Shown here piece after piece: positions 34,101 to 44,859 of a stretch of 64,000 bases of DNA; positions within the stretch are counted from its first letter, which is position 1; each line of letters begins with the position of its first letter. The DNA comes from Clostridia bacterium (GTDB taxonomy: Bacteria > Bacillota > Clostridia > Oscillospirales > Acutalibacteraceae). The position numbers were made by a program, and so were the translations under genes. Location of the stretch: positions 1 to 64,000 of the forward strand of contig JAFXDV010000015.1 in assembly GCA_017521125.1 (NCBI GenBank). Reading direction: 5' to 3'. The notes below the pieces were generated by a model. The model worked only from the letters and a program-made list of their open reading frames with translations. It made no database searches and was not told the origin of the DNA.

Positions 34101-35012
34101 TTATTCCTCAATAAACAATGCATTTACAAAATCATTAACATCAAAGGGTTGGAGATCATCAATTTGCTCTCCGACTCCTATAAATTTAACTGGAATATCA
34201 AGCTCGTTCTTAATTGATACGACAACTCCACCCTTTGCGGTACCGTCAAGTTTTGTTAAGACAATACCGCTAATGTCAGTAACATTGCTAAATTCTTTTG
34301 CTTGATTAACGCCATTTTGTCCTGTCGTTCCATCAAGGACCAAAAGGGCTTCAACCGAAGAATCAGGCAATTCTCTTTTAATAATTCTATTCATTTTAGC
34401 AAGTTCGTCCATAAGATTTTTCTTGTTATGAAGTCTGCCTGCCGTATCGCAAATTATAACGTCTGCTTTTTTAGCTTTTGCAGATGAAATTGCATCGAAA
34501 ATTACTGATGCGGGATCGGTTCCCTCAACGTTTTTAACCATTGATACTCCTGCTCTATCTGCCCAAAGCTGAAGTTGGTCGATAGCGGCGGCTCTAAAGG
34601 TATCGGCGGCGGCAAGCATAACATTTTTACCTTGTGATTTTAAGGATGCGGCAAGTTTGCCTATGGTTGTAGTTTTTCCTACACCATTAACGCCAATCAC
34701 CATAATAACCGATGGCTTGGTATCAAGATGAAGATTATAATCGCCCTGAAGCATATCGGTTAGAATATCTTTCAACAGAGTTTTTACCTCTTCGGGGTCA
34801 GTAATTCTGTTTTCTTTGATTTTCTCTCTTAATCGCTCACAAATTTCTTCTGATGTATGAACACCAATATCCGACATAATTAAAATCTCTTCAAGCTCTT
34901 CAATAAACTCTTCATCAATTTTTGTGAAACTATTTATTATGCTATTGACCGAGCCAACAAAAGAGTTCCTTGTTTTTGCAAGGCCTGTTTTAATTTTATC
35001 AAAAAATCCCAT
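34101..35012 (-). CDS. ftsY: signal recognition particle receptor FtsY
   Basis: FtsY is the membrane receptor for SRP. The 303 residues have a short N-terminal region, the NG domain with P-loop GVNGVGKTTTIGKLA, DTFRAAA, DTAGRLHNK and TKLDGTAKGGVV. There is no long acidic A domain, as usual in Gram-positive bacteria. The N-terminal amphipathic segment (MGFFDKIKTGLAKTRNSFVG) is the likely membrane contact. It follows smc by 2 bp. Its partner Ffh is at 58600-59937. Confidence 0.97.
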   Translation of the reverse strand: MGFFDKIKTGLAKTRNSFVGSVNSIINSFTKIDEEFIEELEEILIMSDIGVHTSEEICERLREKIKENRITDPEEVKTLLKDILTDMLQGDYNLHLDTKPSVIMVIGVNGVGKTTTIGKLAASLKSQGKNVMLAAADTFRAAAIDQLQLWADRAGVSMVKNVEGTDPASVIFDAISSAKAKKADVIICDTAGRLHNKKNLMDELAKMNRIIKRELPDSSVEALLVLDGTTGQNGVNQAKEFSNVTDISGIVLTKLDGTAKGGVVVSIKNELDIPVKFIGVGEQIDDLQPFDVNDFVNALFIEE

Positions 35013-35014
35013 TA

Positions 35015-38000
35015 CTATCTCCCGTTATCAAGTTTAAGTTGCTTTTCAAGTTCTGCAACGTTAAGTGCTAAAAGCTTAGAAATGCCCTTTTCCTGCATAG
35101 TGACACCATAAAGCATATCTGCAGCTTCCATTGTACCACGTCTATGGGTGATACAAATGAACTGTGTCTTAAATTCAGATTTACTCATATAGTCGGCAAA
35201 TCTGTCGACGTTAATGTCGTCAAGTGCAGTATCAACCTCATCTAAGAAACAGAAAGGTGGCGCATTAACACGCATTATTGCAAAGTAAATTGCAAGTGCA
35301 ACAAGGGCTTTTTCTCCGCCTGAGAGTCCGTCAAGGCTTGGTACGTTTTTACCCGGAAGCTTTGCAACAATATCAATTCCGCTTTCTAAGATATTATCAG
35401 GTTCAGTAAGCACAAGTTTTGCTGTGCCACCACCAAACAAATCGTAGAAGGTTTTTGAGAAATTCTCGCCAATCTTATTAAATCCAACCACAAAGAGTTC
35501 TTTCATTTGTGCGGTAAGTTGGTCTATAAGTTTTGAAAGCTCTTTTCTTGACTTTTCTACGTCATCAATTTGCTCTTTCATAAAGGTATAACGTTCGCTA
35601 ACCTCTTTATACTCTTCGATTGCAGAAACGTTAACGTTACCGAGAGAACGAATTTTGGATTTAACCTCTGCAAGTTGCTTCTTAGCTTCAGCAGGATTTT
35701 CAAGTTTAATTCCAATGTTTTCTGCCTCGGTTTTTGTTAACTGATACTCATCAAAAAGTTGCTTGATTACATCAGAATTTTCTTTAACTAAGCTTTCTCT
35801 TCGCTCCGAAAGTCGAGCAAGTTCTCCACTTATCTTTTCTCTTTCTAATGTAATTTCCTTTTCATCTAAGCGAAGTTTACTTCCAAGCGCTTCGTTTTCG
35901 GTTCTTCTTGTGATGAAATCGTTAATTTCTTTTTCAAAAGTAACACAAGCGTTTTTCAGCGATTCAATGGTTTCCTCAACAGAAGAAATATTTTCTTTAA
36001 CAGAAACGTTTTGTTCTTCTATAGAGACAATCTCATTTTCAATTTGAGAAATTCTTTCGCCACGGTTACTTTCATTCATCTCCAAAGCATTCGCAGTAAG
36101 GGTTAGATTTTCTATATCCTTAGAAATTTCAATAGACTTTAATCTAATACTTGTAATTTCTTCAGCAAGAGTTTCCCTTTCCTTAGATATGTCATCTCTA
36201 CCGCCACTCATTTCGGCAATTTTTTCTTCAAGTTGGACCTTTTGTTTTTCATATTCCTCAAGGTCGGCAGTTGCCTTTTGAGCAGTCGCTTTTAAAAGTT
36301 CAATCTTTTCGCTAGCGTCGGTTTTTTCCTTAGCTAATTCTTCTATCTGCTTTTTGGTTGTCTCACAAAGTTCGCCAACACGTTTAAGCTCTCCGAATGC
36401 TCTGATTTTGTCCTCGTTAAGCTTGAGAAGAAGGTCCTCAAAGGTTTTGATTTCTCCCTTAACCTTGGAAAGTTCCTCGTTTGCGGTATTATATTCGGCT
36501 TCAATACTTGAGAGTTTTTCGGCCAAAGATGCAATATCGTCCTTAATTTTTTCAATATCGCTTCCTCTTGATAAAAGTCCTGCGTTTCTAATAAGTGAGC
36601 CGCCGGTAATCGAGCCGCCCGCATTGATAACCTGACCATCAAGGGATACTATTTTAAACCTATATTTATATTTTTTTGCAATACTGATAGCAGAGTCGAT
36701 ATCCTCGCAGACAACAGCTCCACCAAGCAGATATTTAATAATTTCAGAGAATTTACTGTCACAGGTAACGAGGTCAGATGCTATACCAATATATCCAAAC
36801 TCATCTTCGAATCCCTTTTCCTTGAATTCTCTTGAGATAATTGATGAAACAGGAAGGAAGGTTGCTCTACCACTACCCGTTTTTTTAAGCATTTCGATAC
36901 TTCTCTTTGCGGTAGCATCGTTATCTACAATAATGTTTTGTGCAGCAGTACCAAGAGCAGTTTCAATAGCTATTGAGTATTTTTTATCAACCGTTATAAG
37001 TCTTGTAACCGGTCCGAAAATACCCTTAAGTCTTCCCTCGCTCGACTCTTTTACAACAGTTTTAACCGAGTGGTTAAAGCCATCCATATTCTTTTCAAGC
37101 TCGGTTAAAATTTCAACTTTGTGCTTTTTGGCTTCAATATCAAGTCTGGTTTTTTCAAGTTTATCCTTAAGCTCATTTGCCTTTTGCTCTCTTGAATCGT
37201 ATCTTAGTTTATAACCCTTAATTGAATTATTATAAGATGTTTCATCCTCCTCAATTTTATCGAGAAGCGCCTTTATCTCATTTAATTCATTATTGTATTG
37301 ACTGTTTTCCTTGCTTCTTTCATCGATTAAAATATCAATATTTCCGCTTCTTTGAGAAATTTCTTCAATAGAGGAATTTGAGGACATTAGTTCTACCTTT
37401 GCATCTGCAGTTTTAACAGAGAGTGCATTTAGTTCCAACACCTCATTTTCAATTTTTCGAGAAACATCCTCGCTTGAGAGAACAAGTAAAGAAAGCTTCT
37501 TCTCGGTTTCATCCAAAAGGGTGTTAAGGCTTTCTGCCTCAACAGTTTTTAGCTCAATTTGACGACGTTTTTCTTCAATTTCCTCTTTATTTTTATCAGT
37601 CGAGCCTGTAATATCTACAATTTCTGCTTTTAATCTCTCAATAGACTGTAAATTGTGTTGTATATCATTATTAAGCACAGAAATGTCGCCGTAAAGTTTG
37701 GCAACGTTCTCATTATATTCAGAAATTCTCTGTCTTCTGTCATCAATTTCGGCAGAAAAGCGTGCAAAATCAGCAGAATTTTTCTCTGCTTCCAAATCAA
37801 ACTGTAAAAGTTTATTTTCAATTTCTTTATAGTGAAGCTGAGCAACTGAAATTTTATTTTCCTGCTCTTTTATAGTGTTTTTAGAATTTTCCAGAATATT
37901 AAGCCAAAGACCAATTTCTAATTGTTTTTTGCTTTCTGCAAGTTCTAAAAATTTCTCAGCTTTAGCGCTTTGTGCCTTTAATGGTTCAATTCTTGATTCA

Positions 38001-38593
38001 AGCTCTTTTAAAATGTCTAAAAGTCTAACAAGGTTGTCATCGGCTGCGGCAAGTTTTCGCTCGGCATCGGTTTTCTTGTATCTGTATCTTGAAATTCCGG
38101 AAGCTTCTTCAAAAATATCTCTACGCTCCTGAGATTTTGAGCTAATGATACTGTCAATTTTGCCTTGACCTATCATAGAGTAACCGTCTCTACCGAGACC
38201 TGTATCCATAAATAACTCGTGTACATCTTTTAGTCGTACAACGCTACCGTTAATTAAATATTCGCTTTCGTGAGAACGGTAATATCTTCGAGTAACCGCA
38301 ACCGAATCATTATCAAAATTCAGTGATCTATCGGCATTATCAATATTTAGTGTTACCTCGCAATATCCGTGAGGTCTGCGCTCTGACGTTCCGCCAAATA
38401 TTACATCCTCCATTGACTGTCCACGAAGACTCTTTGTAGATTGTTCACCAAGTACCCAACGGACTGCATCGGAAATATTACTTTTTCCGCTTCCGTTAGG
38501 TCCAACAACTGCAGTTATTCCTCTGCCGAATTTTAACACAGTCTTATCAGCAAAAGATTTAAATCCCTGTATTTGTATAGATGTAAGCAGCAC
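35015..38593 (-). CDS. smc: chromosome partition protein SMC
   Basis: The 1192-residue SMC ATPase compacts and segregates the chromosome with ScpA and ScpB. The Walker A (GPNGSGKSNISDAV, about 32-45) is near the N-terminus. Two long coiled coils (about 170-500 and 670-1000) flank the hinge (about 515-650, with AGGSITGGS). The C-terminal head carries the signature LSGGEKALVALA and Walker B FCFLDEVDTALDD. The start is GTG at 38593, giving the family N-terminus LLTSIQIQGFKSFADK; its ribosome site is weak. Many antisense open frames over the coiled coil are composition artefacts. Confidence 0.97.
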   Translation of the reverse strand: MLLTSIQIQGFKSFADKTVLKFGRGITAVVGPNGSGKSNISDAVRWVLGEQSTKSLRGQSMEDVIFGGTSERRPHGYCEVTLNIDNADRSLNFDNDSVAVTRRYYRSHESEYLINGSVVRLKDVHELFMDTGLGRDGYSMIGQGKIDSIISSKSQERRDIFEEASGISRYRYKKTDAERKLAAADDNLVRLLDILKELESRIEPLKAQSAKAEKFLELAESKKQLEIGLWLNILENSKNTIKEQENKISVAQLHYKEIENKLLQFDLEAEKNSADFARFSAEIDDRRQRISEYNENVAKLYGDISVLNNDIQHNLQSIERLKAEIVDITGSTDKNKEEIEEKRRQIELKTVEAESLNTLLDETEKKLSLLVLSSEDVSRKIENEVLELNALSVKTADAKVELMSSNSSIEEISQRSGNIDILIDERSKENSQYNNELNEIKALLDKIEEDETSYNNSIKGYKLRYDSREQKANELKDKLEKTRLDIEAKKHKVEILTELEKNMDGFNHSVKTVVKESSEGRLKGIFGPVTRLITVDKKYSIAIETALGTAAQNIIVDNDATAKRSIEMLKKTGSGRATFLPVSSIISREFKEKGFEDEFGYIGIASDLVTCDSKFSEIIKYLLGGAVVCEDIDSAISIAKKYKYRFKIVSLDGQVINAGGSITGGSLIRNAGLLSRGSDIEKIKDDIASLAEKLSSIEAEYNTANEELSKVKGEIKTFEDLLLKLNEDKIRAFGELKRVGELCETTKKQIEELAKEKTDASEKIELLKATAQKATADLEEYEKQKVQLEEKIAEMSGGRDDISKERETLAEEITSIRLKSIEISKDIENLTLTANALEMNESNRGERISQIENEIVSIEEQNVSVKENISSVEETIESLKNACVTFEKEINDFITRRTENEALGSKLRLDEKEITLEREKISGELARLSERRESLVKENSDVIKQLFDEYQLTKTEAENIGIKLENPAEAKKQLAEVKSKIRSLGNVNVSAIEEYKEVSERYTFMKEQIDDVEKSRKELSKLIDQLTAQMKELFVVGFNKIGENFSKTFYDLFGGGTAKLVLTEPDNILESGIDIVAKLPGKNVPSLDGLSGGEKALVALAIYFAIMRVNAPPFCFLDEVDTALDDINVDRFADYMSKSEFKTQFICITHRRGTMEAADMLYGVTMQEKGISKLLALNVAELEKQLKLDNGR

Positions 38594-38596
38594 CGG

Positions 38597-39586
38597 TTAT
38601 TTCACTTCCCTTACTTTAATTTCATACTTATCGAGGGCTTTATCCCCCATTATCTTTACTTTAATGCCCAATTCATTGAGCTTTTTTATATTACTTTTTG
38701 ACTGACCTATAGCCTTGGAAATCTCGCTATCATTAACAAAGACATTGTATGTACCCTGTTTTTCAAGTTTACTTGTTATTAGTTCATAATACTTAATAGA
38801 CTCGCAAAGTTCTCCAAAAGCGGCGTGCCAAGGCCCCGCTACATAAGAATCTTCATCTATAGTGTGAAGTCCAACTCTTATAACAGAAATATTGTTGTTT
38901 TCAAACATTTTTGTTAAACTTACAACAAGCTGAGCCGCTTCATCCACTGTTTGAGGTATATATTCTCCTGTCTTAAAAAGTTCAGCTAAGCGAGTATTAT
39001 CAAGAACTATTGTGGGATATATACGGACAGTTTTAGGTTTAAGCTCTATTATTTTTTTTGCGGTGTACAAGCTACCCTCGTTTGTGTCGGTATAAAGGCC
39101 TGTCATCATCTGAAGGCCAAGCTCAAAGCCGTAATCTTTTATAAGCTTTGATGCTTTTTCTACATCCTCAGCCTTATGTCCTCTGTCATTTTTATCTAAA
39201 ACAGAATCAACCATACTTTGAGCTCCAAGCTCAATTGCGGTAACACCATATGATTTTAAAATATCAAGAATTTCTGCATCTATGTAATCTGGACGGGTAG
39301 AAATTCTGATACCCTTGACGGTATTATTCTTCACATATTTGCTTGCGACATTTAAGAGAGATACCATATAATCTCTATCTATTGCCGTAAAACTTCCGCC
39401 AAAAAAGGCAATTTCAGTATCCTCGTTAGAATAGTTTTTTGAAGACATTGCTTTTTCTACCGCAATATCAATATCAGACGGCGTAGGTTGTTCTACCTTG
39501 CCGGTAATATGACACTGATTACAAAAGCTGCATTTATTGGGGCAACCTAAATGTGGCACAAATATGGAAATATTAGCGTGACTCAT
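38597..39586 (-). CDS. radical SAM protein, Elp3-like without acetyltransferase domain
   Basis: This 329-residue radical SAM enzyme has the iron-sulfur cysteines in LGCPNKCSFCNQ (Cys15, Cys19, Cys22). The barrel motifs EIAFFGGSFTAI and VKGIRISTRPDYID follow. It resembles the radical SAM half of Elp3 (tRNA wobble uridine modification) but ends before any GNAT domain. In Clostridia it is regularly placed between rnc and smc and annotated as elongator complex protein 3. Its true substrate is unknown. Its ATG overlaps the rnc stop codon by 4 nt, and smc starts 3 bp downstream. Confidence 0.9.
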   Translation of the reverse strand: MSHANISIFVPHLGCPNKCSFCNQCHITGKVEQPTPSDIDIAVEKAMSSKNYSNEDTEIAFFGGSFTAIDRDYMVSLLNVASKYVKNNTVKGIRISTRPDYIDAEILDILKSYGVTAIELGAQSMVDSVLDKNDRGHKAEDVEKASKLIKDYGFELGLQMMTGLYTDTNEGSLYTAKKIIELKPKTVRIYPTIVLDNTRLAELFKTGEYIPQTVDEAAQLVVSLTKMFENNNISVIRVGLHTIDEDSYVAGPWHAAFGELCESIKYYELITSKLEKQGTYNVFVNDSEISKAIGQSKSNIKKLNELGIKVKIMGDKALDKYEIKVREVK

Positions 39587-40263
39587 ACCTCTATTCCCAT
39601 AAGTAGCAAGGCTTGTCTTGCGGCTTCTTGCTCAGCCTGTTTTTTACTTTTACCTTCGCCTGATCCAATTACGTTGGAGTTCAGATGCACTTCAACTGTA
39701 AATCGCTTATCGTGGTCGGGACCTGATTCGTTAGACAGAACATAAACTAGTCTTTCCTCAGGATTTTTTTGTATTACCTCTTGCAAACAGGTTTTATAAT
39801 CTTTAAATACCTCGTCGTCACGGTCTTTAAGTTCAGGTAATATAAACCTCATTACGTGCTTTTTGGCTATCTCAAAGCCGCCATCAAGGTATATAGCTGC
39901 TAAAACCGCTTCAAAAGCGTCCGCTAAAATCGAAGAGCGCTCATTACCGTGATTATGCTGTTCTCCTTTACCTAAAAACAGGAAATCTCCAAGTCGCATT
40001 TCTTTGGAAAAACCGCAAAGTGATTTTTCACAAACAAGAGATGCTCTGAGTTTTGTAAGCTCCCCTTCTGGCAAATTTTTGAAATTTTTGTAAATATATT
40101 CTGAGACAATTAATGAAAGCACAGAATCTCCTAAAAACTCTAATCTCTCGTTTGAACCAAAGTGTGAATGAGTTTCATTGGCATATGAAGAATGTGTAAG
40201 TGCATTTTTTAAAAGTTCAGGATTTTTGAAATTATAACCTAAAATTTCTTCAAGTTCTGACAT
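39583..40263 (-). CDS. rnc: ribonuclease III
   Basis: RNase III cuts double-stranded RNA in rRNA and mRNA processing. The 226 residues show the catalytic signature ERLEFLGDSVLSLIVSEYIY, the second acidic site in ILADAFEAVLAAIYLDGG, and a C-terminal double-stranded RNA-binding domain (KTCLQEVIQKN through GEGKSKKQAEQEAARQAL). It follows plsX by 6 bp and overlaps the radical SAM gene by 4 nt. acpP, often between plsX and rnc, is missing here. Confidence 0.97.
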   Translation of the reverse strand: MSELEEILGYNFKNPELLKNALTHSSYANETHSHFGSNERLEFLGDSVLSLIVSEYIYKNFKNLPEGELTKLRASLVCEKSLCGFSKEMRLGDFLFLGKGEQHNHGNERSSILADAFEAVLAAIYLDGGFEIAKKHVMRFILPELKDRDDEVFKDYKTCLQEVIQKNPEERLVYVLSNESGPDHDKRFTVEVHLNSNVIGSGEGKSKKQAEQEAARQALLLMGIEV

Positions 40264-40269
40264 TTGTTT

Positions 40270-41265
40270 TTAACCCTCTTGTGAAAAACTATTTTCTATT
40301 GTTCCGATAACATCATTCTCTGCAAATAGAGCTGCTTTATGAATTGCATTTTTAAAGGCAACTGCTTTTGAACTGCCATGAGCCTTGAAAACAGGCTTTT
40401 TAGTTCCGAGTAGTGGTGCGCCACCTACCTCGTCTGCACTCATCTTTCTCTTTATTCCTCTAAGTCCATCCTTTAAAGTTAAGAAGGATAATTTTGTTAA
40501 AAGATTTTTAGTGAATATAGGTTTCAACATTGAAAACAATGTATTTGCTGTTCCTTCGATAAGCTTTAAAGCAATATTTCCTGTAAAACCATCGGTTACA
40601 ACTGCATCACAGTCGCCATTAAGCAAATCTCTTGACTCAACGTTACCAACAAAGTTTATTGGAGCGGTTTTCAGAAGATTAAAGGTTTCCTTTTGAAGTT
40701 CGCCACCTTTAGTATCTTCTGCTCCAATATTTAAAAGGGCAACCTTGGGGTTTTCTATGTTCTCAACCTTTTTAAGATAAGCCGACGCCATAATGCCAAA
40801 CTGGTTAACCATTTCTGGTCTGCAATCTGCATTTGCACCTACGTCCATAAGCATTGTATATTTATTTCCTGCAGGAAGCATTGCCGCAAGTGCAGGACGT
40901 TTAATGCCCTTTATACGTTTAATAATGAAAGTGCCGCCTACAACAACAGCTCCTGTTGAACCTGCAGAAACAAAAGCATCTGCCTCTCCATCTGCTACAG
41001 TTTTAAAAGCAACCGCCATTGAGGAATTCTTATGAGCTTTAAGTAAAGATGTTGGTTCATCGTGCATTGAGATAACGTCAGGGGCATCAACAATATTTAG
41101 CTTGTTAAATGTGATATTATTTTCTTCAATACACTTCTTTATTTCTTCTTCGCTTCCGCAAAGAATTATATCCAAGCCATATTCTTTTTCTGCCATTGCG
41201 GCACCCTTTAATATTTCAAGTGGTGCATTATCTCCTCCGAAGGCATCGACAGCAATTCTCATCAT
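40270..41265 (-). CDS. plsX: phosphate acyltransferase PlsX
   Basis: PlsX converts acyl-ACP to acyl-phosphate for phosphatidate synthesis with PlsY. The 331 residues begin [13 protein letters not shown] and contain [34 protein letters not shown] and [13 protein letters not shown], all family blocks. Two overlapping ATGs (41265, 41262) lie 5 and 8 nt after AAGGAG. The start overlaps the trmFO stop codon by 4 nt. Confidence 0.97.
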   Translation of the reverse strand: MMRIAVDAFGGDNAPLEILKGAAMAEKEYGLDIILCGSEEEIKKCIEENNITFNKLNIVDAPDVISMHDEPTSLLKAHKNSSMAVAFKTVADGEADAFVSAGSTGAVVVGGTFIIKRIKGIKRPALAAMLPAGNKYTMLMDVGANADCRPEMVNQFGIMASAYLKKVENIENPKVALLNIGAEDTKGGELQKETFNLLKTAPINFVGNVESRDLLNGDCDAVVTDGFTGNIALKLIEGTANTLFSMLKPIFTKNLLTKLSFLTLKDGLRGIKRKMSADEVGGAPLLGTKKPVFKAHGSSKAVAFKNAIHKAALFAENDVIGTIENSFSQEG

Positions 41266-42560
41266 TTTAACTCCTTAAAATAGTTTAATGAACGCTCGGC
41301 TAATGCCTGATAACGTTCCTTTTTGTCTCGTATGTGTTCATCTAATGGGGGAATTATACCGAAATTTGCGCCCATTGGTTGAAAATTAGAGACTGTTTCA
41401 TCGCAAATATAATTGATAAGGCTACCTATCATTGTAATATTTGGCAATACAAATTCCTCTTCGCCTTTAAAGCGACGAACTGCGTTTATTCCTGCCATAA
41501 TTCCGCAAGCCGCAGATTCCATATAGCCCTCGACACCTGTAATTTGACCTGCAAAAAAGACATTTTCATTCTTCTTTAATGACAAGTTTTTATTAAGAAG
41601 CCTTGGAGAATCTATAAAGGAATTTCTATGCATAACACCATATCTTACAAATTCGGCATTTTTTAGTCCGGGAATTAAGGAAAAAACTCTTTTCTGCTCA
41701 GGGAATTTAAGATTAGTTTGAAAGCCAACTAAATTATAGAGTGTTCCCTCGCTATTCTCACTTCTAAGCTGGACTACAGCCCAGGGTCTTTTATCAGTTC
41801 TTGGGTCTCTGAGGCCCACAGGTTTTAGAGGTCCAAATCGAATAGAGTCCTCTCCTCTTTTAGCTAAAATCTCAACCGGCATACAACCCTCATAAACTGT
41901 TACCGGCTTATCAAAATCCTTGATCGGTGCAGTCTCGGCATTTATAAGCTCGTTATAGAAAAGCTCGTACTCTTCCTTGTTCATAGGACAATTGATATAA
42001 TCGTCCTCTCCTTTGCCATATCTTGAAGCGGCAAAAGCAATATTCATATCAATACTTTCTTTTGTTACAATGGGAGCCGCCGCATCATAAAAACTAAGAT
42101 TTTCTTTACCGCAGGTTTTGATGATATCCTGTGCTAATTTATTGTGGGTTAGTGGGCCTGTTGCAATTACACAAATAGAGTCCTTTGGAATTTCTGTTAC
42201 AATTTCCTCTATAACTGTAATTAGCTTGTGAGATTTGATTTTTTCGGTAATATAAGAAGAAAACTTTTCTCTGTCAACCGCCAAAGCGCCGCCTGCAGCT
42301 ACGCTACATTTATCTGCACTCTCAAGACAAATAGAAGAAAGCTCACGCATTTCAGCTTTTAAAAGACCTGCTGCAGATGCGGTGCGCATTGCCTTTAAAG
42401 AATTAGAACAGACAAGCTCAGCAAATAAATCCGTACTGTGTGCAGGGCTTTTTTCTTTTGGCTTCATCTCATAAAGCTCTACGGGAATACCCGCATTTGC
42501 AATAGTAATTGCCGCTTCACAGCCTGCAAGACCTGCACCTATAACCTTAATACTTTCCAT
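41262..42560 (-). CDS. trmFO: folate-dependent tRNA (uracil-54) methyltransferase TrmFO
   Basis: TrmFO uses methylene-tetrahydrofolate and FAD to make T54 in tRNA. The 432 residues carry the FAD motif [16 protein letters not shown] at the start, then [28 protein letters not shown], and the C-terminal [20 protein letters not shown] 42560 begins just after the topA stop codon, with GAAGAG about 8 nt upstream, and gives the expected N-terminus; the longer frame to 42605 lies inside topA. Confidence 0.96.
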   Translation of the reverse strand: MESIKVIGAGLAGCEAAITIANAGIPVELYEMKPKEKSPAHSTDLFAELVCSNSLKAMRTASAAGLLKAEMRELSSICLESADKCSVAAGGALAVDREKFSSYITEKIKSHKLITVIEEIVTEIPKDSICVIATGPLTHNKLAQDIIKTCGKENLSFYDAAAPIVTKESIDMNIAFAASRYGKGEDDYINCPMNKEEYELFYNELINAETAPIKDFDKPVTVYEGCMPVEILAKRGEDSIRFGPLKPVGLRDPRTDKRPWAVVQLRSENSEGTLYNLVGFQTNLKFPEQKRVFSLIPGLKNAEFVRYGVMHRNSFIDSPRLLNKNLSLKKNENVFFAGQITGVEGYMESAACGIMAGINAVRRFKGEEEFVLPNITMIGSLINYICDETVSNFQPMGANFGIIPPLDEHIRDKKERYQALAERSLNYFKELK

Positions 42561-42561
42561 T

Positions 42562-44655
42562 CTATTTGCTCTTCTTTTCAGTCTTTGTTCTTGTGGGGCA
42601 CTCACTGTTCATACAGTATTTTCTGCCTCTGATACCGCTTAAAATGAAACCGCCGCACTCCTTACAGATTTCTCCTGTTGGTGCATTGGGAGAAGCGAAA
42701 TCACAGGTCGGATAATTTGTACAGCCGTAAAATTTCTTGCCGCTTTTTTTAGAAACTCTTCTAACAAGCTTTGAGCCACATTTAGGGCAAGGTACTGTAA
42801 CCTCATCCTCGGGAACCGGCTTAGTGTTTTTACACTCAGGATAACCTGGACAAGCAAGGAATTTACCAAAACGGCTACTCTTAATAACCATATTTCTTCC
42901 GCACTTATCACACTTAATCTCGGTTTCCTTCGCAGGAACTTTAACCTTTTTACCGGTTAGAGAGTCCTCTGCCTTTTTAAGAAGACTTTCAAAGTCTTTA
43001 TAAAAATCATCTATAGTTTCTGTCCAGTTAAGTTCACCAACGCCAACCTTATCAAGATTGGTTTCCATCTCGGCAGTAAACTTAACGTCAACAATTTTTT
43101 TGAAATATTCAACAATAAGGTCAACAACAACCATACCAAGTGAGGTTGGCTTTAATGACTTTTTATCTCGTTCAATATACTCTCTTTGTAGAATGTTAGA
43201 TATAATGGGAGCATAGGTAGAGGGTCTGCCAATCCCGTTATCATCAAGGGCCTTAATAAGCGTGGGTTCAGTATATCTTGCAGGGGGCTGAGTGAAATGC
43301 TGATTAGGTGTGAGTTCTTTAAGCTTTAAAAGGTCTCCCTCCTTCATTTCAGGAAGATTTGTATTATCTTCTGACTCAAAATCTCTGCCCTCTTCATACA
43401 AAACGGTAAAACCGTCAAACTTAACAGAATATCCGCTTGCTTTAAAGAGATAATCTGAGGCTTTAATATCTACAGCCACAGTATTTTGAACACAATTTGC
43501 CATGAGTGAAGCAACAAAACGTTCCCATATAAGTTTATAAAGCTTATACTGGTCGGTTGTAAGACTATCTTTAAGGCTATCAGGGGTCAGATATACGTTA
43601 GTAGGTCTGATTGCCTCGTGAGCATCCTGGGCACCGTTTTTAGTTTTATAAACATTAGGGGTTTTAGGGAGATATTTATCTCCATATGTTTTTAAAATAT
43701 AACCATTACCTGCTTTTCTCGCTTCGTCTGAAATTCGTAACGAGTCGGTTCTCATATAGGTAATTAAACCTGTTGAGCCAGAGCCTTTAACGTCAACACC
43801 TTCATAAAGCTGCTGAGCAATTCTCATTGTTTTTTGTCCTGTGAAATTAATTTTACGAGAAGCCTCTTGCTGAAGGGTTGAGGTAATGAAAGGAGGAGCA
43901 GGTCTCTTATTTCTTATACCCTTTTTAACCTTTGAAACAACAAAATCAGAGCCAGATAGCTTTTCTAAAATTTCATTTGCCATTGACTCGTTTTCAATTT
44001 CTATTTTCTTTTCATCGCAAGTGCCGTAAAGAGCAGCTTTAAAGGTTTTACGACCTGACAACAGTTTAGCATCAATGGTCCAATACTCTTCAGATTTGAA
44101 ATTTTCAATTTCTCTTTCTCTATCAACGATTAAGCGAAGCGCAACAGTCTGAACTCTTCCTGCAGAAAGACCGCTTTTTACCTTCTTCCAAAGGAATGGA
44201 CTAAGCTTATAGCCAACGATACGATCCAAAACTCTTCTTGCCTGTTGTGCATCAACAAGGTCAAGATTTATCTTGTGAGGTGATGCCATACCAAACTTAA
44301 CACCGCTTTCGGTGATTTCGTTAAAAGCAACACGGTTTGCCTCGTTAAGATTTAATGATAAAAGCTGAGCTAAATGCCAGGCTATTGCCTCGCCCTCTCG
44401 GTCAGGGTCGGTTGCAAGATAAACCTGGTCGCAGTCTGAAGCAGCTTGCTGAAGTTGCTTAATTAGCTCCTTTTTATCTGCCATATTTATATATTTAGGT
44501 TTATATCCGTTTTCAACGTCAACACCAAGGGTGGATTTTGGTAAATCTCTTATATGTCCCTTAGACGCCATAACATCATATTCGTTTCCTAAAATCTTCT
44601 TTATACTTTTAATTTTTGAAGGGGACTCAACAATTACTAGTTTAGACAATGCCAT
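42562..44655 (-). CDS. topA: DNA topoisomerase I
   Basis: TopA relaxes negative supercoils by breaking one strand through a tyrosine link. The 697 residues hold the N-terminal TOPRIM ([19 protein letters not shown], with [18 protein letters not shown]), the active tyrosine in [14 protein letters not shown], and three C-terminal Zn ribbons (CDKCGRN, CPKCGSK, CKECGGF). Start choice is open. ATG 44655 lies only 1 nt after AAGGAG, whereas TTG 44649, two codons in, is 7 nt after it and gives [12 protein letters not shown]; the difference is two residues. The open frame to 44772 enters the hairpin array and is not used. Confidence 0.96.
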   Translation of the reverse strand: MALSKLVIVESPSKIKSIKKILGNEYDVMASKGHIRDLPKSTLGVDVENGYKPKYINMADKKELIKQLQQAASDCDQVYLATDPDREGEAIAWHLAQLLSLNLNEANRVAFNEITESGVKFGMASPHKINLDLVDAQQARRVLDRIVGYKLSPFLWKKVKSGLSAGRVQTVALRLIVDREREIENFKSEEYWTIDAKLLSGRKTFKAALYGTCDEKKIEIENESMANEILEKLSGSDFVVSKVKKGIRNKRPAPPFITSTLQQEASRKINFTGQKTMRIAQQLYEGVDVKGSGSTGLITYMRTDSLRISDEARKAGNGYILKTYGDKYLPKTPNVYKTKNGAQDAHEAIRPTNVYLTPDSLKDSLTTDQYKLYKLIWERFVASLMANCVQNTVAVDIKASDYLFKASGYSVKFDGFTVLYEEGRDFESEDNTNLPEMKEGDLLKLKELTPNQHFTQPPARYTEPTLIKALDDNGIGRPSTYAPIISNILQREYIERDKKSLKPTSLGMVVVDLIVEYFKKIVDVKFTAEMETNLDKVGVGELNWTETIDDFYKDFESLLKKAEDSLTGKKVKVPAKETEIKCDKCGRNMVIKSSRFGKFLACPGYPECKNTKPVPEDEVTVPCPKCGSKLVRRVSKKSGKKFYGCTNYPTCDFASPNAPTGEICKECGGFILSGIRGRKYCMNSECPTRTKTEKKSK

Positions 44656-44686
44656 TCTCCTTAATATATAATAATGATTGTAGTTA

Positions 44687-44855
44687 GTCGAAACGCTCAA
44701 AAAGCGTTTCGACAAGCCACTTTCCAAGTGCTTTAGCAAAATTAAATTATCGTATTTAATTTTGCACGACATTCATTGCAATAGAAAAGGACAAATTTTT
44801 AATAAAAATTTGTCTCAATATCAAAGATTTTGTGGCGAAACAGGATTGTTTCGCC
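44687..44855. repeat. array of five consecutive hairpins between dprA and topA
   Basis: Five inverted repeats follow each other. They are 44687-44713 (11-bp perfect stem), 44714-44733 (8 bp with one bulge), 44736-44765 (12 bp perfect), 44790-44814 (11 bp perfect) and 44834-44855 (9 bp perfect). Loops are 3-6 nt. The first and last share the core GCGAAAC/GTTTCGC or CGAAACG/CGTTTCG. No open frame or terminal repeats of an insertion sequence are seen. One hairpin could end dprA transcription, but five are more than a terminator needs. Function unknown. Confidence 0.75.
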
Positions 44856-44859
44856 TAAC

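Noticed and set aside
36354..37214. Several 90-130 codon plus-strand frames over smc
   Set aside because: They arise from the biased codon pattern of the SMC coiled coil; Leu/Ser-rich and lacking start signals.
44656..44859. Hairpin array considered as an insertion-sequence or MITE remnant
   Set aside because: No transposase fragment, no long terminal inverted repeat spanning the whole region, and no target-site duplication could be seen; kept only as a structural finding.
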